The position numbers and the translations under genes were made by a program. Below the pieces are notes generated by a model. The model saw only the letters and a program-made list of their open reading frames with translations. It did no database searches and was not told where the DNA came from. This document shows, piece after piece, positions 35,621-43,233 of a stretch of 60,939 bases of DNA. The DNA lies in NCBI RefSeq assembly GCF_014202275.1, contig NZ_JACHGF010000020.1, positions 1 through 60,939 on the forward strand, written 5' to 3'. This DNA comes from Rhabdobacter roseus (GTDB taxonomy: Bacteria > Bacteroidota > Bacteroidia > Cytophagales > Spirosomataceae). The first letter of the stretch is position 1; every line of letters begins with the position of its first letter.

Positions 35621-36271
35621 ATGGGGCAATTCTTTTTTCGGCAATGGCCTTTTGGGGTACCTTTTACCATCCTATGGCTGGCCGCGGGGTACCTACAGTT
35701 CTTTTATTCCCAAAACGAGATTTTACTACGGATCAACCACCACTGGACACCCGCCCTGGACGGGCTCTTCAAGTATGGTACCTACGGGGGCGATGGTTTG
35801 TTTGTGCTCGCGGTGGCGGCGCTAGTGCTGCTTTTTTCCCGACGCCACTCCCTGCGGATTTTGCTCAGCTACCTGCTTTCAAGTACCCTGGTGCACCTGG
35901 GTAAGCAGGTACTTTTTCCCCAGGCCCACCGGCCGTGGTATACCCTGAGCCAGGTAGTGCCGGAGTTGCATAGGGTAGAGGGCGTAGTTCTGTACCAAAG
36001 CGCCAGCTTTCCGTCGGGGCACAGTACGTCGGCCTTTGCATTATGCATGATGCTGGCGCTGCAGGCCCGGTGTCCCTGGCTGAAAGCGCTGTGTTTGCTG
36101 CCAGCGCTGATGGTCGCTTTTTCGCGGATGTACCTTTTGCAGCACTACCCGATCGACGTCCACGTGGGTGCTTTGCTGGGAGTAAGTACTAGTTTGCTAC
36201 TTTATTACTACCTTGAAATCCAGCGGCAAAACTACGCCCGCTGGTGGCCCCAGAAAGGACGTTTCACCTGA
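35621..36271 (+). CDS. PAP2-type membrane phosphatase
   Basis: A 216-residue inner-membrane phosphatase of the PAP2 superfamily, with about six membrane helices. The three catalytic motifs are KQVLFPQAHRP (Lys95-Arg104-Pro105), PSGHS (His134) and SRMYLLQHYPIDV (Arg169, His175, Asp179). Substrates in this family are phosphatidic acid or undecaprenyl pyrophosphate. With envelope glycosyltransferases around it, recycling of undecaprenyl pyrophosphate is the better guess. The SDR gene follows after 76 bases. Confidence 0.9.
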   Translation: MGQFFFRQWPFGVPFTILWLAAGYLQFFYSQNEILLRINHHWTPALDGLFKYGTYGGDGLFVLAVAALVLLFSRRHSLRILLSYLLSSTLVHLGKQVLFPQAHRPWYTLSQVVPELHRVEGVVLYQSASFPSGHSTSAFALCMMLALQARCPWLKALCLLPALMVAFSRMYLLQHYPIDVHVGALLGVSTSLLLYYYLEIQRQNYARWWPQKGRFT

Positions 36272-36347
36272 GCTGGTTTGGGGGGGCACCCGGGTTTTTA
36301 TGCGTTGGCCGGATAGGTACTTGGCAAAACTAAATTCGCTTAAATCC

Positions 36348-37106
36348 ATGAAAAAATTTCAGCAGCAGGTAGTACTCATTACGGGCGCGGCCTCGGGTAT
36401 TGGCCGGGCCACGGCCCTTTCGTTTGCCCGGGAGGGCGGGCGGGTGGTCGTATCCGACCGGGCCGAGGAAGGCGGGCACGAGACGGTGCGGCTCATTGAA
36501 GAAGCGGGCGGTGAGGCTACATTTCTGGCCTGTGACGTAGCTGACCCGGCCCAGCTACAACAGCTGGTGGAAGGTACTTTGGCTACGTATGGTAAACTGG
36601 ATATCGCCATCAACAACGCGGGCGTGGGGGGTACTTTTGCCAAAACGGCCAACATTACCCCCGAGGACTACCACCAGACCGTCAACATCAACCTGGGGGG
36701 CGTATTCTTCGGGATGCAGGAGCAGCTCCGGCAGATGCTCGAGCAAGGGAGCGGCTGCATCGTAAACGTAGCCTCGGTGGCGGGCTTGCGCGGCCTGCCC
36801 AACAGCGCCGTGTATACCGCTACCAAGCACGCTGTGGTGGGGCTCACCAAGGCGGCGGCCGTGGAGTACGCCCGCAAAAACATCCGGATCAATGCCGTGT
36901 GCCCGGTTTTTACGCGCTCGCCGCTTTTTGATTCGCTATTTTCCATTGATCCGAGTTACGAAGAAAAGCTGAAACGAAACATCCCGCTGGGCCGCTACGG
37001 CCAGCCCGAGGACGTGGCGCAGGCGATCCTGTGGCTGTGCGCCCCCGACAACACCTTCGTCACGGGCATGGCCCTGCCCGTCGACGGCGGCATGATGGCG
37101 ATGTAG
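36348..37106 (+). CDS. SDR family oxidoreductase
   Basis: A 252-residue classical short-chain dehydrogenase taken from the ATG at 36348; the longer frame runs back into the PAP2 gene. The nucleotide loop TGAASGIG is at 12-19, NNAG at about 89-92, and the catalytic Ser143, Tyr156 and Lys160 in YTATK. Asp37 after beta-2 (VVSDRAEE) favours NAD(H). The C-terminal PVDGGMMAM is standard. The substrate is unknown; it may use the quinone-like or sugar substrates common in this family. Confidence 0.92.
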   Translation: MKKFQQQVVLITGAASGIGRATALSFAREGGRVVVSDRAEEGGHETVRLIEEAGGEATFLACDVADPAQLQQLVEGTLATYGKLDIAINNAGVGGTFAKTANITPEDYHQTVNINLGGVFFGMQEQLRQMLEQGSGCIVNVASVAGLRGLPNSAVYTATKHAVVGLTKAAAVEYARKNIRINAVCPVFTRSPLFDSLFSIDPSYEEKLKRNIPLGRYGQPEDVAQAILWLCAPDNTFVTGMALPVDGGMMAM

Positions 37107-37148
37107 GGAAGGTACCGGGGCGCTTTTGATTTTGGATAGTGTATTAAT

Positions 37149-38678
37149 ATGAAGATTTTCAGCCTGGACCACCGCTGGTGGCTGGTCGGTATTGTTCTTT
37201 TTGGGTTTTTCTGGAACCTGGGCAACGCCCCGCTCTTCGACGAAGACGAAGGTTTCTTTGCCGAAGGTACCCGCGAAATGGCGCTCCGCGGCGATTTTAT
37301 TGCTACCTACGTCAACCAGGAGCCCCGCTTCGACAAGCCGCCTCTCACCAACTGGCTCCAGTACCTTTCGGCGCAGCTCTTGGGCTGGACCGAAGCGGCC
37401 ATGCGGCTGCCGTCGGCCCTGGCGGCGCTGGGCTGGATGCTGCTGCTGTACCGGTTTGTACGCCGGGCGCTGGGCGAGCGGGAGGCTTTCTTCGCTACGC
37501 TGATGGCTACCTGCTCGCTGCAGATCACGATCATCGGCAAGGCCGCCCTGGCCGACTCCCTGCTCAACGCTTTCCTGGCGGGTGCTATGTTTTGTCTTTA
37601 CGAGGTACTTCAGAAAGTTACCTTCAAGTACCTGCTGGCGTTTTACGGCTTCACGGCGCTGGGGTTTCTGGCCAAGGGGCCCATTGCGGTGCTGGTGCCG
37701 GGGGCGGTCACGGGGCTGTACCTGCTTCGCTGGCGGGCATGGAAGCCGCTGCTGCGTGTGCTGCATCCGCTGGGTATGCTGCTGTTTTTGGGGTTGGCGC
37801 TGCCGTGGTACTGGCTGCAGTACCGCCAAATGGGGCAGGCTTTCATCGACGGTTTTTTCTTTAATCATAACCTCAACCGCTTCCAGACGGCCTTCGAGGG
37901 GCACTACGGTGGGGTACTTTACTTTGTACCAGTGCTGCTGCTAGGTACTTTGCCCTACACGGCGGTGGTACTTTCGGCGCTGGGCCAGGTACGTCGGCTC
38001 TGGGCCGATCGGTACCTTTCGTTTCATCTGCTGTGGTTTGGGTTTGTGTTTGTCTTTTTTTCTTTCTCGGGTACCAAGCTTCACCACTACCTTGTTTACG
38101 GCTACACACCGCTGTTTGTGCTGGGAGCCAGGTACTTGGTAGAAAGCAAACGGCTTCCCGTTATGTGGCCCGCGCTGGCGCTTTTGCTGCTGTTGGCGGG
38201 GGTACCTTTCGGGCTGCCCTGGGTACTTCCGTACGTTCAGGATGCCTACGCCGTGGCCGTGATGCAAGGGGCCGCCGCGGAGTTTGGCCTGCCGTACCTG
38301 CTTACGATGGGGCTGCTGATGGGGCTGGTGGTACTAGTAGGTTTTCGTAAAACCTGGAGCCAGGAGCTCCGGGCGTTGCTAGTGGGAGGGGTGCTGCTGG
38401 TGACGGTCAACGGGCTGTGGATGCCGCGGCTGGGAAATCTGCTGCAACGACCCATCAAAGAAGCGGCGCTGCTGGCCAAAGAAAAAGACGACCAGCGTCT
38501 GGTCGTCTTGGATCATTATACTCCGAGCTTTCATTTTTATTCCGGCCGCTTCGCCCAGGAGCGGGCGCCACGGCCGGGTGATACGGTACTGGCCCGGAAG
38601 GATCGTTTGGTGGACTTTCCCACCAAAATTATCCTGTACGAAAAGTACGGCATCGTGCTGGCCCGCCTCCCGGACTAG
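37149..38678 (+). CDS. GT39/GT83-type (ArnT-like) membrane glycosyltransferase
   Basis: A 509-residue polytopic inner-membrane transferase with about 12 helices. The first periplasmic loop has the catalytic-type motif APLFDEDEGFFAEGTREM, followed by PRFDKPPLTNWL and FLAKGP, all typical of the ArnT/PMT superfamily, which takes sugar from a polyprenyl phosphate donor. The likely role is decorating lipid A, a surface glycan or a protein. Together with the PAP2 phosphatase it forms a plausible envelope-glycan set. It is convergent with the lipoprotein gene. Confidence 0.9.
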   Translation: MKIFSLDHRWWLVGIVLFGFFWNLGNAPLFDEDEGFFAEGTREMALRGDFIATYVNQEPRFDKPPLTNWLQYLSAQLLGWTEAAMRLPSALAALGWMLLLYRFVRRALGEREAFFATLMATCSLQITIIGKAALADSLLNAFLAGAMFCLYEVLQKVTFKYLLAFYGFTALGFLAKGPIAVLVPGAVTGLYLLRWRAWKPLLRVLHPLGMLLFLGLALPWYWLQYRQMGQAFIDGFFFNHNLNRFQTAFEGHYGGVLYFVPVLLLGTLPYTAVVLSALGQVRRLWADRYLSFHLLWFGFVFVFFSFSGTKLHHYLVYGYTPLFVLGARYLVESKRLPVMWPALALLLLLAGVPFGLPWVLPYVQDAYAVAVMQGAAAEFGLPYLLTMGLLMGLVVLVGFRKTWSQELRALLVGGVLLVTVNGLWMPRLGNLLQRPIKEAALLAKEKDDQRLVVLDHYTPSFHFYSGRFAQERAPRPGDTVLARKDRLVDFPTKIILYEKYGIVLARLPD

Positions 38679-38709
38679 AGGTACTTTGAAGGTACCTGGC
38701 CCGGAAAGC

Positions 38710-39483
38710 TCAACGCGCCGCCAGGGCTTCTTCCTCTACGTTGGTGCGTAGTATCAGGCCCGAGGCTACACTCGCCAGCACCAGTTTTAGCTCGGGGTGC
38801 AGATTATCTTTGATCCACACTTTGCCGTTATTGACCGTCGATACCGCGCCGATGGTTTGGCCATCCAGCCGGAATTCGTAGCCGTAGACGTTCGTCATCG
38901 TCATGAGCTTGGGGCTACCTTCCAGTTCGCGCAGGCCTATGATGTCGATCCGGGTGCGGTCGGTGCTGCTACGTACAAAGCCGAGCGTATTGTTTTTCAG
39001 AGAATTACCGCCGCCATCTACGTTTTGAACAATGAATTCCCAGCCTTCGTTGGTGCCGTTGAGCTCAATGCCGCCCGCGAAGGCGTTTTGGTAGTAAGCC
39101 GAAAGCGAGAAGTAGTCTTTGAGCGGGGAAAGCTCGGTTTCCTTAAACCGACTCACGAAGGCGACTTCCGCCGAGCGGCCGCCGGGGCCCAGCTGCTGAA
39201 AGCTTAGTTTTTCGCGGGCACCGCTGAAGCGGGCCGCAAACGGAATGGAGTAGCTGAAGGTCCAGCCGCGCTTTACTTGGCTGGTTTTGTACTCGCCAAA
39301 CGAAAGTACCTGGCCCACCTGAAAGCCCTGGCGGCCCTTGACGGCGTAGGCGGTGGCTCCGGTTTTGATTTCGTCACTGACGGCCAGCTCGGCCGTGCGG
39401 CAGGCGGTGAAAGCTGCGGCCAGTAAGGCCAATAGCAGGGTGGATCGTCGGGCGACGATCGGCTTCAAAACATTTTTTTTCAT
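38710..39483 (-). CDS. Lipoprotein of unknown function
   Basis: A 257-residue lipoprotein with a long basic N-region and lipobox Phe-Thr-Ala-Cys28. The mature part is beta-rich, with AFAGGIELNGTNEGWEFIVQN and YGYEFRLDGQTIGAVS as the most distinctive stretches. I do not recognise a family. A good -7 element lies upstream. Confidence 0.7.
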   Translation of the reverse strand: MKKNVLKPIVARRSTLLLALLAAAFTACRTAELAVSDEIKTGATAYAVKGRQGFQVGQVLSFGEYKTSQVKRGWTFSYSIPFAARFSGAREKLSFQQLGPGGRSAEVAFVSRFKETELSPLKDYFSLSAYYQNAFAGGIELNGTNEGWEFIVQNVDGGGNSLKNNTLGFVRSSTDRTRIDIIGLRELEGSPKLMTMTNVYGYEFRLDGQTIGAVSTVNNGKVWIKDNLHPELKLVLASVASGLILRTNVEEEALAAR

Positions 39484-39552
39484 GGCTATTTATTTTTTAG
39501 AATATTGCCGGTAAAAGGTACCCTGCCCAGGGCACAGGTACCTAACCGGTCG

Positions 39553-39560
39553 CAAAGCTA
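39553..39560 (-). promoter_or_regulatory. -7 element for the lipoprotein gene
   Basis: TAGCTTTG on the minus strand matches TAnnTTTG, 70 bases upstream of the ATG at 39483. The -33 region is a run of T rather than TTG. Confidence 0.45.
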
Positions 39561-39617
39561 GAATTCTGCTAAAAAAAATCGTCATTCTCCTTGACCAATG
39601 GAAGAAATTATAGATAA

Positions 39618-39746
39618 ATGGCCCGGAGCCTAGCCTTGCAACGCCGCCCCCCTTACCTGCTACTGGCGGCACTCAGCAACGCGGCGGTGTTTGGGCTACG
39701 GGCCATGCGCCAGCGGCGAGCCAGGCCAGTTTCGCAGTTACCTTAA
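39618..39746 (+). CDS. Possible small membrane protein (42 residues)
   Basis: An ATG-started frame of 42 codons in the gap before the cupin gene. It encodes a basic N-terminus, a hydrophobic stretch (YLLLAALSNAAVFGL) and a very basic tail (RAMRQRRARPV), so a small inner-membrane peptide is possible. No ribosome-binding site or homologue can be shown. It may be chance coding in GC-rich DNA. Confidence 0.22.
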   Translation: MARSLALQRRPPYLLLAALSNAAVFGLRAMRQRRARPVSQLP

Positions 39747-39771
39747 TTTTTAATAAGAAAAGAAACGAACC

Positions 39772-40278
39772 ATGAAACCAGCTACTTACTGGGTAGAGAA
39801 GTACCAGATGCAGCCGCACCCCGAAGGGGGGTACTTTGTAGAAACCTACCGCGCCGCCGAGGTACTTTCGCAAGCGGCTTTGCCCGCTCGCTTTGGCGGG
39901 GATCGAACGTTTAGTACGGCCATCTACTTCCTGCTCGAGAGCCACCACGTGTCGGCGCTGCACCGCATCCAGTCCGACGAACTTTGGCACTTCTACGCCG
40001 GTGGCCCACTGGAGGTGTACGTGATCTACCCCGAAGACGGTCGGTTGGAGGTGATCAGGCTCGGGGATGACCCCGAGGCGGGGGAGGTGTTTCAGGCGGC
40101 CGTACCGGCCGGTACCTGGTTTGGCTCGCGCCCCGCGTCGGGAAGTACCTACTCGCTGGTAGGTTGCACGGTAGCGCCGGGTTTTGACTTCGCGGATTTT
40201 GAGCTCGCCGAGCGGACCGATCTGCTGGCCAAGTACCCCCAGCACCGGGCGCTGATCGAGGCGCTGACACCTTCTTAA
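39772..40278 (+). CDS. Cupin_5 (DUF985) family protein
   Basis: A 168-residue single-domain cupin. Family signatures are MQPHPEGGYFVETYR near the N-terminus, TAIYFLL, SALHRIQSDELWHFYAG (metal or ligand His positions) and VPAGTWFGSRP. The function of the family is unresolved; yeast YML079w is the structural model. It is a normal resident gene by composition, with three GTAC palindromes in the 36 bases after its stop. Confidence 0.9.
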   Translation: MKPATYWVEKYQMQPHPEGGYFVETYRAAEVLSQAALPARFGGDRTFSTAIYFLLESHHVSALHRIQSDELWHFYAGGPLEVYVIYPEDGRLEVIRLGDDPEAGEVFQAAVPAGTWFGSRPASGSTYSLVGCTVAPGFDFADFELAERTDLLAKYPQHRALIEALTPS

Positions 40279-40359
40279 AGTACCTTCGTAAGAAAGTACC
40301 CCAGGTACCTAACGGAGCAGAAAAATCGTTATCTTGCTAATCAATGATCTTATGAAAGC

Positions 40360-40614
40360 ATGGAAGCGACATTTGTAGTAAAAACGGAAGAATTAACTCC
40401 CGAGTGGCTGGAACAGTTAAAAAGTCAGTTTGGAGCAGGTGAAACCATTATGATTAAAGCAATGAGTCCTGAGCAAAAGCCAACAGGGAATCAATATGAA
40501 GTTTTTCTTAAAATGGAAGAAATTAGACAAAGGATGGAAGTGGTACCTGTGCAATTACCGCCTGGCGTAGATATTAACGATTTGATTGATGATATCAATG
40601 ATGTAGAATTATAG
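40360..40614 (+). CDS. Putative antitoxin of a PIN toxin pair
   Basis: An 84-residue acidic protein (C-terminus DINDLIDDINDVEL) with no recognisable DNA-binding fold. It ends one base before the PIN-domain gene. Position, size and acidity suggest the antitoxin. Base composition is AT-richer than the neighbours and it contains few GTAC palindromes, consistent with transfer. Confidence 0.65.
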   Translation: MEATFVVKTEELTPEWLEQLKSQFGAGETIMIKAMSPEQKPTGNQYEVFLKMEEIRQRMEVVPVQLPPGVDINDLIDDINDVEL

Positions 40615-40615
40615 G

Positions 40616-41032
40616 ATGCAGTACTTTGACACAGACGTATTGATCCACTACTTGATCAATCAGGAGCCAGCCAAACATCAGCAAGCCCAAGAACTATACC
40701 GGCGAGCGGCAAGCAGCCAAACCTTTTTTATCTCCCTACTTTCTTTACAGGAATTAACCTATGCATTGGCGAAATTGCCACTAAAAGACATAGCTGCTAT
40801 GGATATAGCAGCGACCGTCAAAAATTGGCATTCACCGGATCTAGTCAATTTTAATGTAGAGATGTTCGCGCGAGCGCTTCATTTGGCGCAGCAAATTGGC
40901 TTTAAAAATATCAACGATTGCCTTCATGTAGCCCTGGCCGAAGCGCATCACTGCACCGAGCTGGTCACCTACAATCGGAAGGATTTTGCGCGCCTGCAAC
41001 CTTTTACTTCTTTGAAAATAAACATCTTGTAA
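40616..41032 (+). CDS. PIN-domain ribonuclease toxin (VapC-like)
   Basis: A 138-residue PIN-domain protein. The acidic active site is complete: Asp5 and Asp7 (YFDTDVLI), Glu46 (SLQELTYAL), Asp101 (NINDCLHVALA), and Asn120/Asp123 near the end (TYNRKDF). Family knowledge predicts a magnesium-dependent RNase that cuts tRNA or rRNA when not held by its antitoxin. It lies directly after the small acidic gene, in a typical antitoxin-toxin order. A lytic transglycosylase gene follows. Confidence 0.88.
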   Translation: MQYFDTDVLIHYLINQEPAKHQQAQELYRRAASSQTFFISLLSLQELTYALAKLPLKDIAAMDIAATVKNWHSPDLVNFNVEMFARALHLAQQIGFKNINDCLHVALAEAHHCTELVTYNRKDFARLQPFTSLKINIL

Positions 41033-41067
41033 GTCTTGTTGAGCCCTGGTTTTAATTACTTGCCTCC

Positions 41068-41967
41068 ATGCGTGTGTTACTGATGTTGGGTACTTGCTGG
41101 CTGCTATTGGCTTTTTGTCAAGCGCTAGCGCAGCCCGCGGCCAACCAAGTACCCTGGGTACCTTCAACCCTGACCTTTGCGGGTGAGGCCGTGCCGCTGA
41201 CCGACCCGCTGGTCCGTGATCGTTTGGAGAGAGAGTTGGTCAAAAACGTGTACAAGCACGCCACCACGCTGACCATCCTGAAGCGGGTGCAGCGCTACCG
41301 GGAACCCATGACGGCCCTTTTAGCGCAGCAAAAAGTACCCGCCGACTTCTTCTACCTGGCGGTGATCGAGAGTGATCTTTCACCCCTGGCCGAGTCGGGC
41401 AAGGCGGTGGGTTTCTGGCAGTTTACCGAAGCGACGGCCAAAGAACAAGGCCTGGAGATGTCGCGCTACGTGGACGAGCGCCGGCACCTTGAGCGCTCCA
41501 CCCAGGCCGCGAGTCGGCAGTTTATGGCACTTTATAAAACTTTCCAGAAGTGGACGCTCACCGCTGCGGCCTACAACGGTGGCCGAACGATGGTACTTAA
41601 CAACCTGAAGGCACAGCAGGTGAAGTCTTTTTATGACCTGTACCTGACGCCCGAAACCTACGACTACGTGTTCCGGATCCTGGCTCTGAAGCTCATCTGT
41701 GAGCAGCCCGAGCGCTACGGATTTAACGTCCCGGCGGCGGAGTACCAAGCACCTACGCAGGTGGTAGAAGTAAGCCAGGATACGGACCTGGTGGCCTTTG
41801 CGCGCCAATACAAACTGACCTACAACCAGCTCAAGTACCTCAATCCCTGGCTTCTATACCGCTCCACCTGGACTTCTGCCGACAAATACCACGAACAAAA
41901 CAAAACCATGAACGTAATGCTGGAAGTACCCTCCGGGAAGGTGTACCTGATGCGGGTACCTAAGTAA
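41068..41967 (+). CDS. Lytic transglycosylase (MltD-like SLT domain)
   Basis: A 299-residue secreted murein hydrolase with signal peptide 1-21. The SLT domain covers about 85-235 with catalytic Glu101 in AVIESDLSP, GFWQFTEATA and AAAYNGG. It would cleave the MurNAc-GlcNAc bond of peptidoglycan, making anhydro-MurNAc. Residues 235-280 (DLVAFARQYKLTYNQLKYLNP) look like one degenerate LysM cell-wall-binding repeat, whereas MltD has more. Confidence 0.88.
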   Translation: MRVLLMLGTCWLLLAFCQALAQPAANQVPWVPSTLTFAGEAVPLTDPLVRDRLERELVKNVYKHATTLTILKRVQRYREPMTALLAQQKVPADFFYLAVIESDLSPLAESGKAVGFWQFTEATAKEQGLEMSRYVDERRHLERSTQAASRQFMALYKTFQKWTLTAAAYNGGRTMVLNNLKAQQVKSFYDLYLTPETYDYVFRILALKLICEQPERYGFNVPAAEYQAPTQVVEVSQDTDLVAFARQYKLTYNQLKYLNPWLLYRSTWTSADKYHEQNKTMNVMLEVPSGKVYLMRVPK

Positions 41968-41984
41968 ACGGACCATAGGGCACT

Positions 41985-42437
41985 TTACGGCTTATCCCGG
42001 ATCACCGTGGAGTGAAGTACCCGAAGGCGCCAGCCCCGCTTGGTTTTCTCCAACACGGCCGATTCGAGCCACCGGATGGTCCGCTCGCGCTGGCCGCGGG
42101 TGATAACGGCCGTGTTTTCGTAGGCCAGCCAGGCCACATCGCCGCGTACGTCGGTGCGGAAGAAGTCAAAACTATTCACCCGCTTGAAGTCGGCGGGGCG
42201 CCCACCGGCCAGTTTGGCCTGGAGGGTATCCAGATTCCAGACTTCGCCGTCTTCCAGCAGCAGGAAGTCATCGGTACAGGTTTGGCGCAGTTTGGGCATA
42301 TCGGCCTCGGTCAGCGCGTCAAAAAACAGCACCACCATTTTTTCTACCTCTTGCTGGGCGGTGGTTTTTTTCTGAGCCAAGGCTGAGGAGAAGCAAATCA
42401 GGAGTACTGAAAACGAGAGTAGCAGGTTTTGTTTCAT
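41985..42437 (-). CDS. Secreted NTF2-like (DUF4440/SnoaL) protein
   Basis: A 150-residue protein from the ATG at 42437 (MKQNLLLSFSVLLICF, cut near ALAQ); the reading frame extends 15 codons further. The cone-shaped NTF2-like fold is suggested by VVLFFDALTEADMPKLRQTCTDDFLLLEDGEVW and a final strand WRLRVLHSTV. Members bind small ligands; no catalysis can be assigned. Confidence 0.8.
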   Translation of the reverse strand: MKQNLLLSFSVLLICFSSALAQKKTTAQQEVEKMVVLFFDALTEADMPKLRQTCTDDFLLLEDGEVWNLDTLQAKLAGGRPADFKRVNSFDFFRTDVRGDVAWLAYENTAVITRGQRERTIRWLESAVLEKTKRGWRLRVLHSTVIRDKP

Positions 42438-42505
42438 CAGAAGTAAAGTTGAGGTTGATAAACGTAGTGCTTTTTTGATCAATAAAATAAGAATACTCGT
42501 TTTTA

Positions 42506-42697
42506 CTACTTTACGTCGGGTTTAGTGGATTCGTCCTCGTCTTCTTCCCTGGTTTCAACCAGTTCGGTCTGAATCTGGTTGTCGCGGTAGGGCTCCTTTT
42601 GGCCGGAAAAAATGGGACCCACGCCCACACCTACCAAAGCCAAAAGCAACAGGCACAGCAAGCCGCCCAGCCGGAGCAGCTTTTTGAATTTTTTCAT
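42506..42697 (-). CDS. Small membrane-anchored protein
   Basis: A 63-residue protein from the ATG at 42697. It has a basic start (MKKFKKLLRL), one hydrophobic helix (about 8-27) and an acidic tail rich in Glu/Asp ending STKPDVK. It is probably a bitopic inner-membrane peptide of unknown role. Confidence 0.55.
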   Translation of the reverse strand: MKKFKKLLRLGGLLCLLLLALVGVGVGPIFSGQKEPYRDNQIQTELVETREEDEDESTKPDVK

Positions 42698-42779
42698 AGG
42701 ATAATGAATTAGGAGCGGTGGCTTAGAAGCCACCTTCGTGTCTGATTTTTTATTAGAAAGGAGAAAGAAGCGCTAGCGC

Positions 42780-43187
42780 TTAGGCGAAAGATTTCGCCGC
42801 GAGGAAAGAGCCCAAGGGCTCGGCGGAGCTTTGGGGGATGGTTTTGGGAGGTACCCACCCGCCGACGAAAGAAATAGGAAGCGGAGCGGACTGTAAAAAT
42901 GCGACCTGAGCCGCTTGGTCATGTACCCGAACGAGCCGCCGGAGTGCGGCGGCACTACGATCAGGGCCAAGAGTAGGTACTTGGCTGGAAGCCCGACGAA
43001 AACGTATTGGCCCTTTCTGGAGCCGGGCCAGGCGGGCCACCAGTTCGGTTTGGGGGGCCGCTGGTTGCAAACAGGAAACCGCCGGGAGCGCCGGCGAAAA
43101 GCAAAACAAACTACCCCAAAGCGCTAACAACAGCAACCATCGGTTGGCGGCTTGCGGCTGAGGGGTAGTTTGGGGCTGAGGCTTCAT
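42780..43187 (-). CDS. Hypothetical secreted or membrane-anchored protein
   Basis: A 135-residue reading frame with a Gln/Pro-rich start, one hydrophobic segment at about 16-36 (WLLLLALWGSLFCF) and a basic tail. TACCTTTA on the minus strand lies just upstream and is one base off the -7 consensus. I do not recognise a family. A competing + strand frame here looks like a shadow. Confidence 0.45.
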   Translation of the reverse strand: MKPQPQTTPQPQAANRWLLLLALWGSLFCFSPALPAVSCLQPAAPQTELVARLARLQKGPIRFRRASSQVPTLGPDRSAAALRRLVRVHDQAAQVAFLQSAPLPISFVGGWVPPKTIPQSSAEPLGSFLAAKSFA

Positions 43188-43233
43188 ACCGTAAAGGTAT
43201 CGTATTCTATGGATTTACGGCTATCTGTGCTTT

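Noticed and set aside
39673-40245. Frame of 190 codons on the minus strand opposite the cupin gene.
   Set aside because: The + strand cupin has all its family motifs; the minus frame has none.
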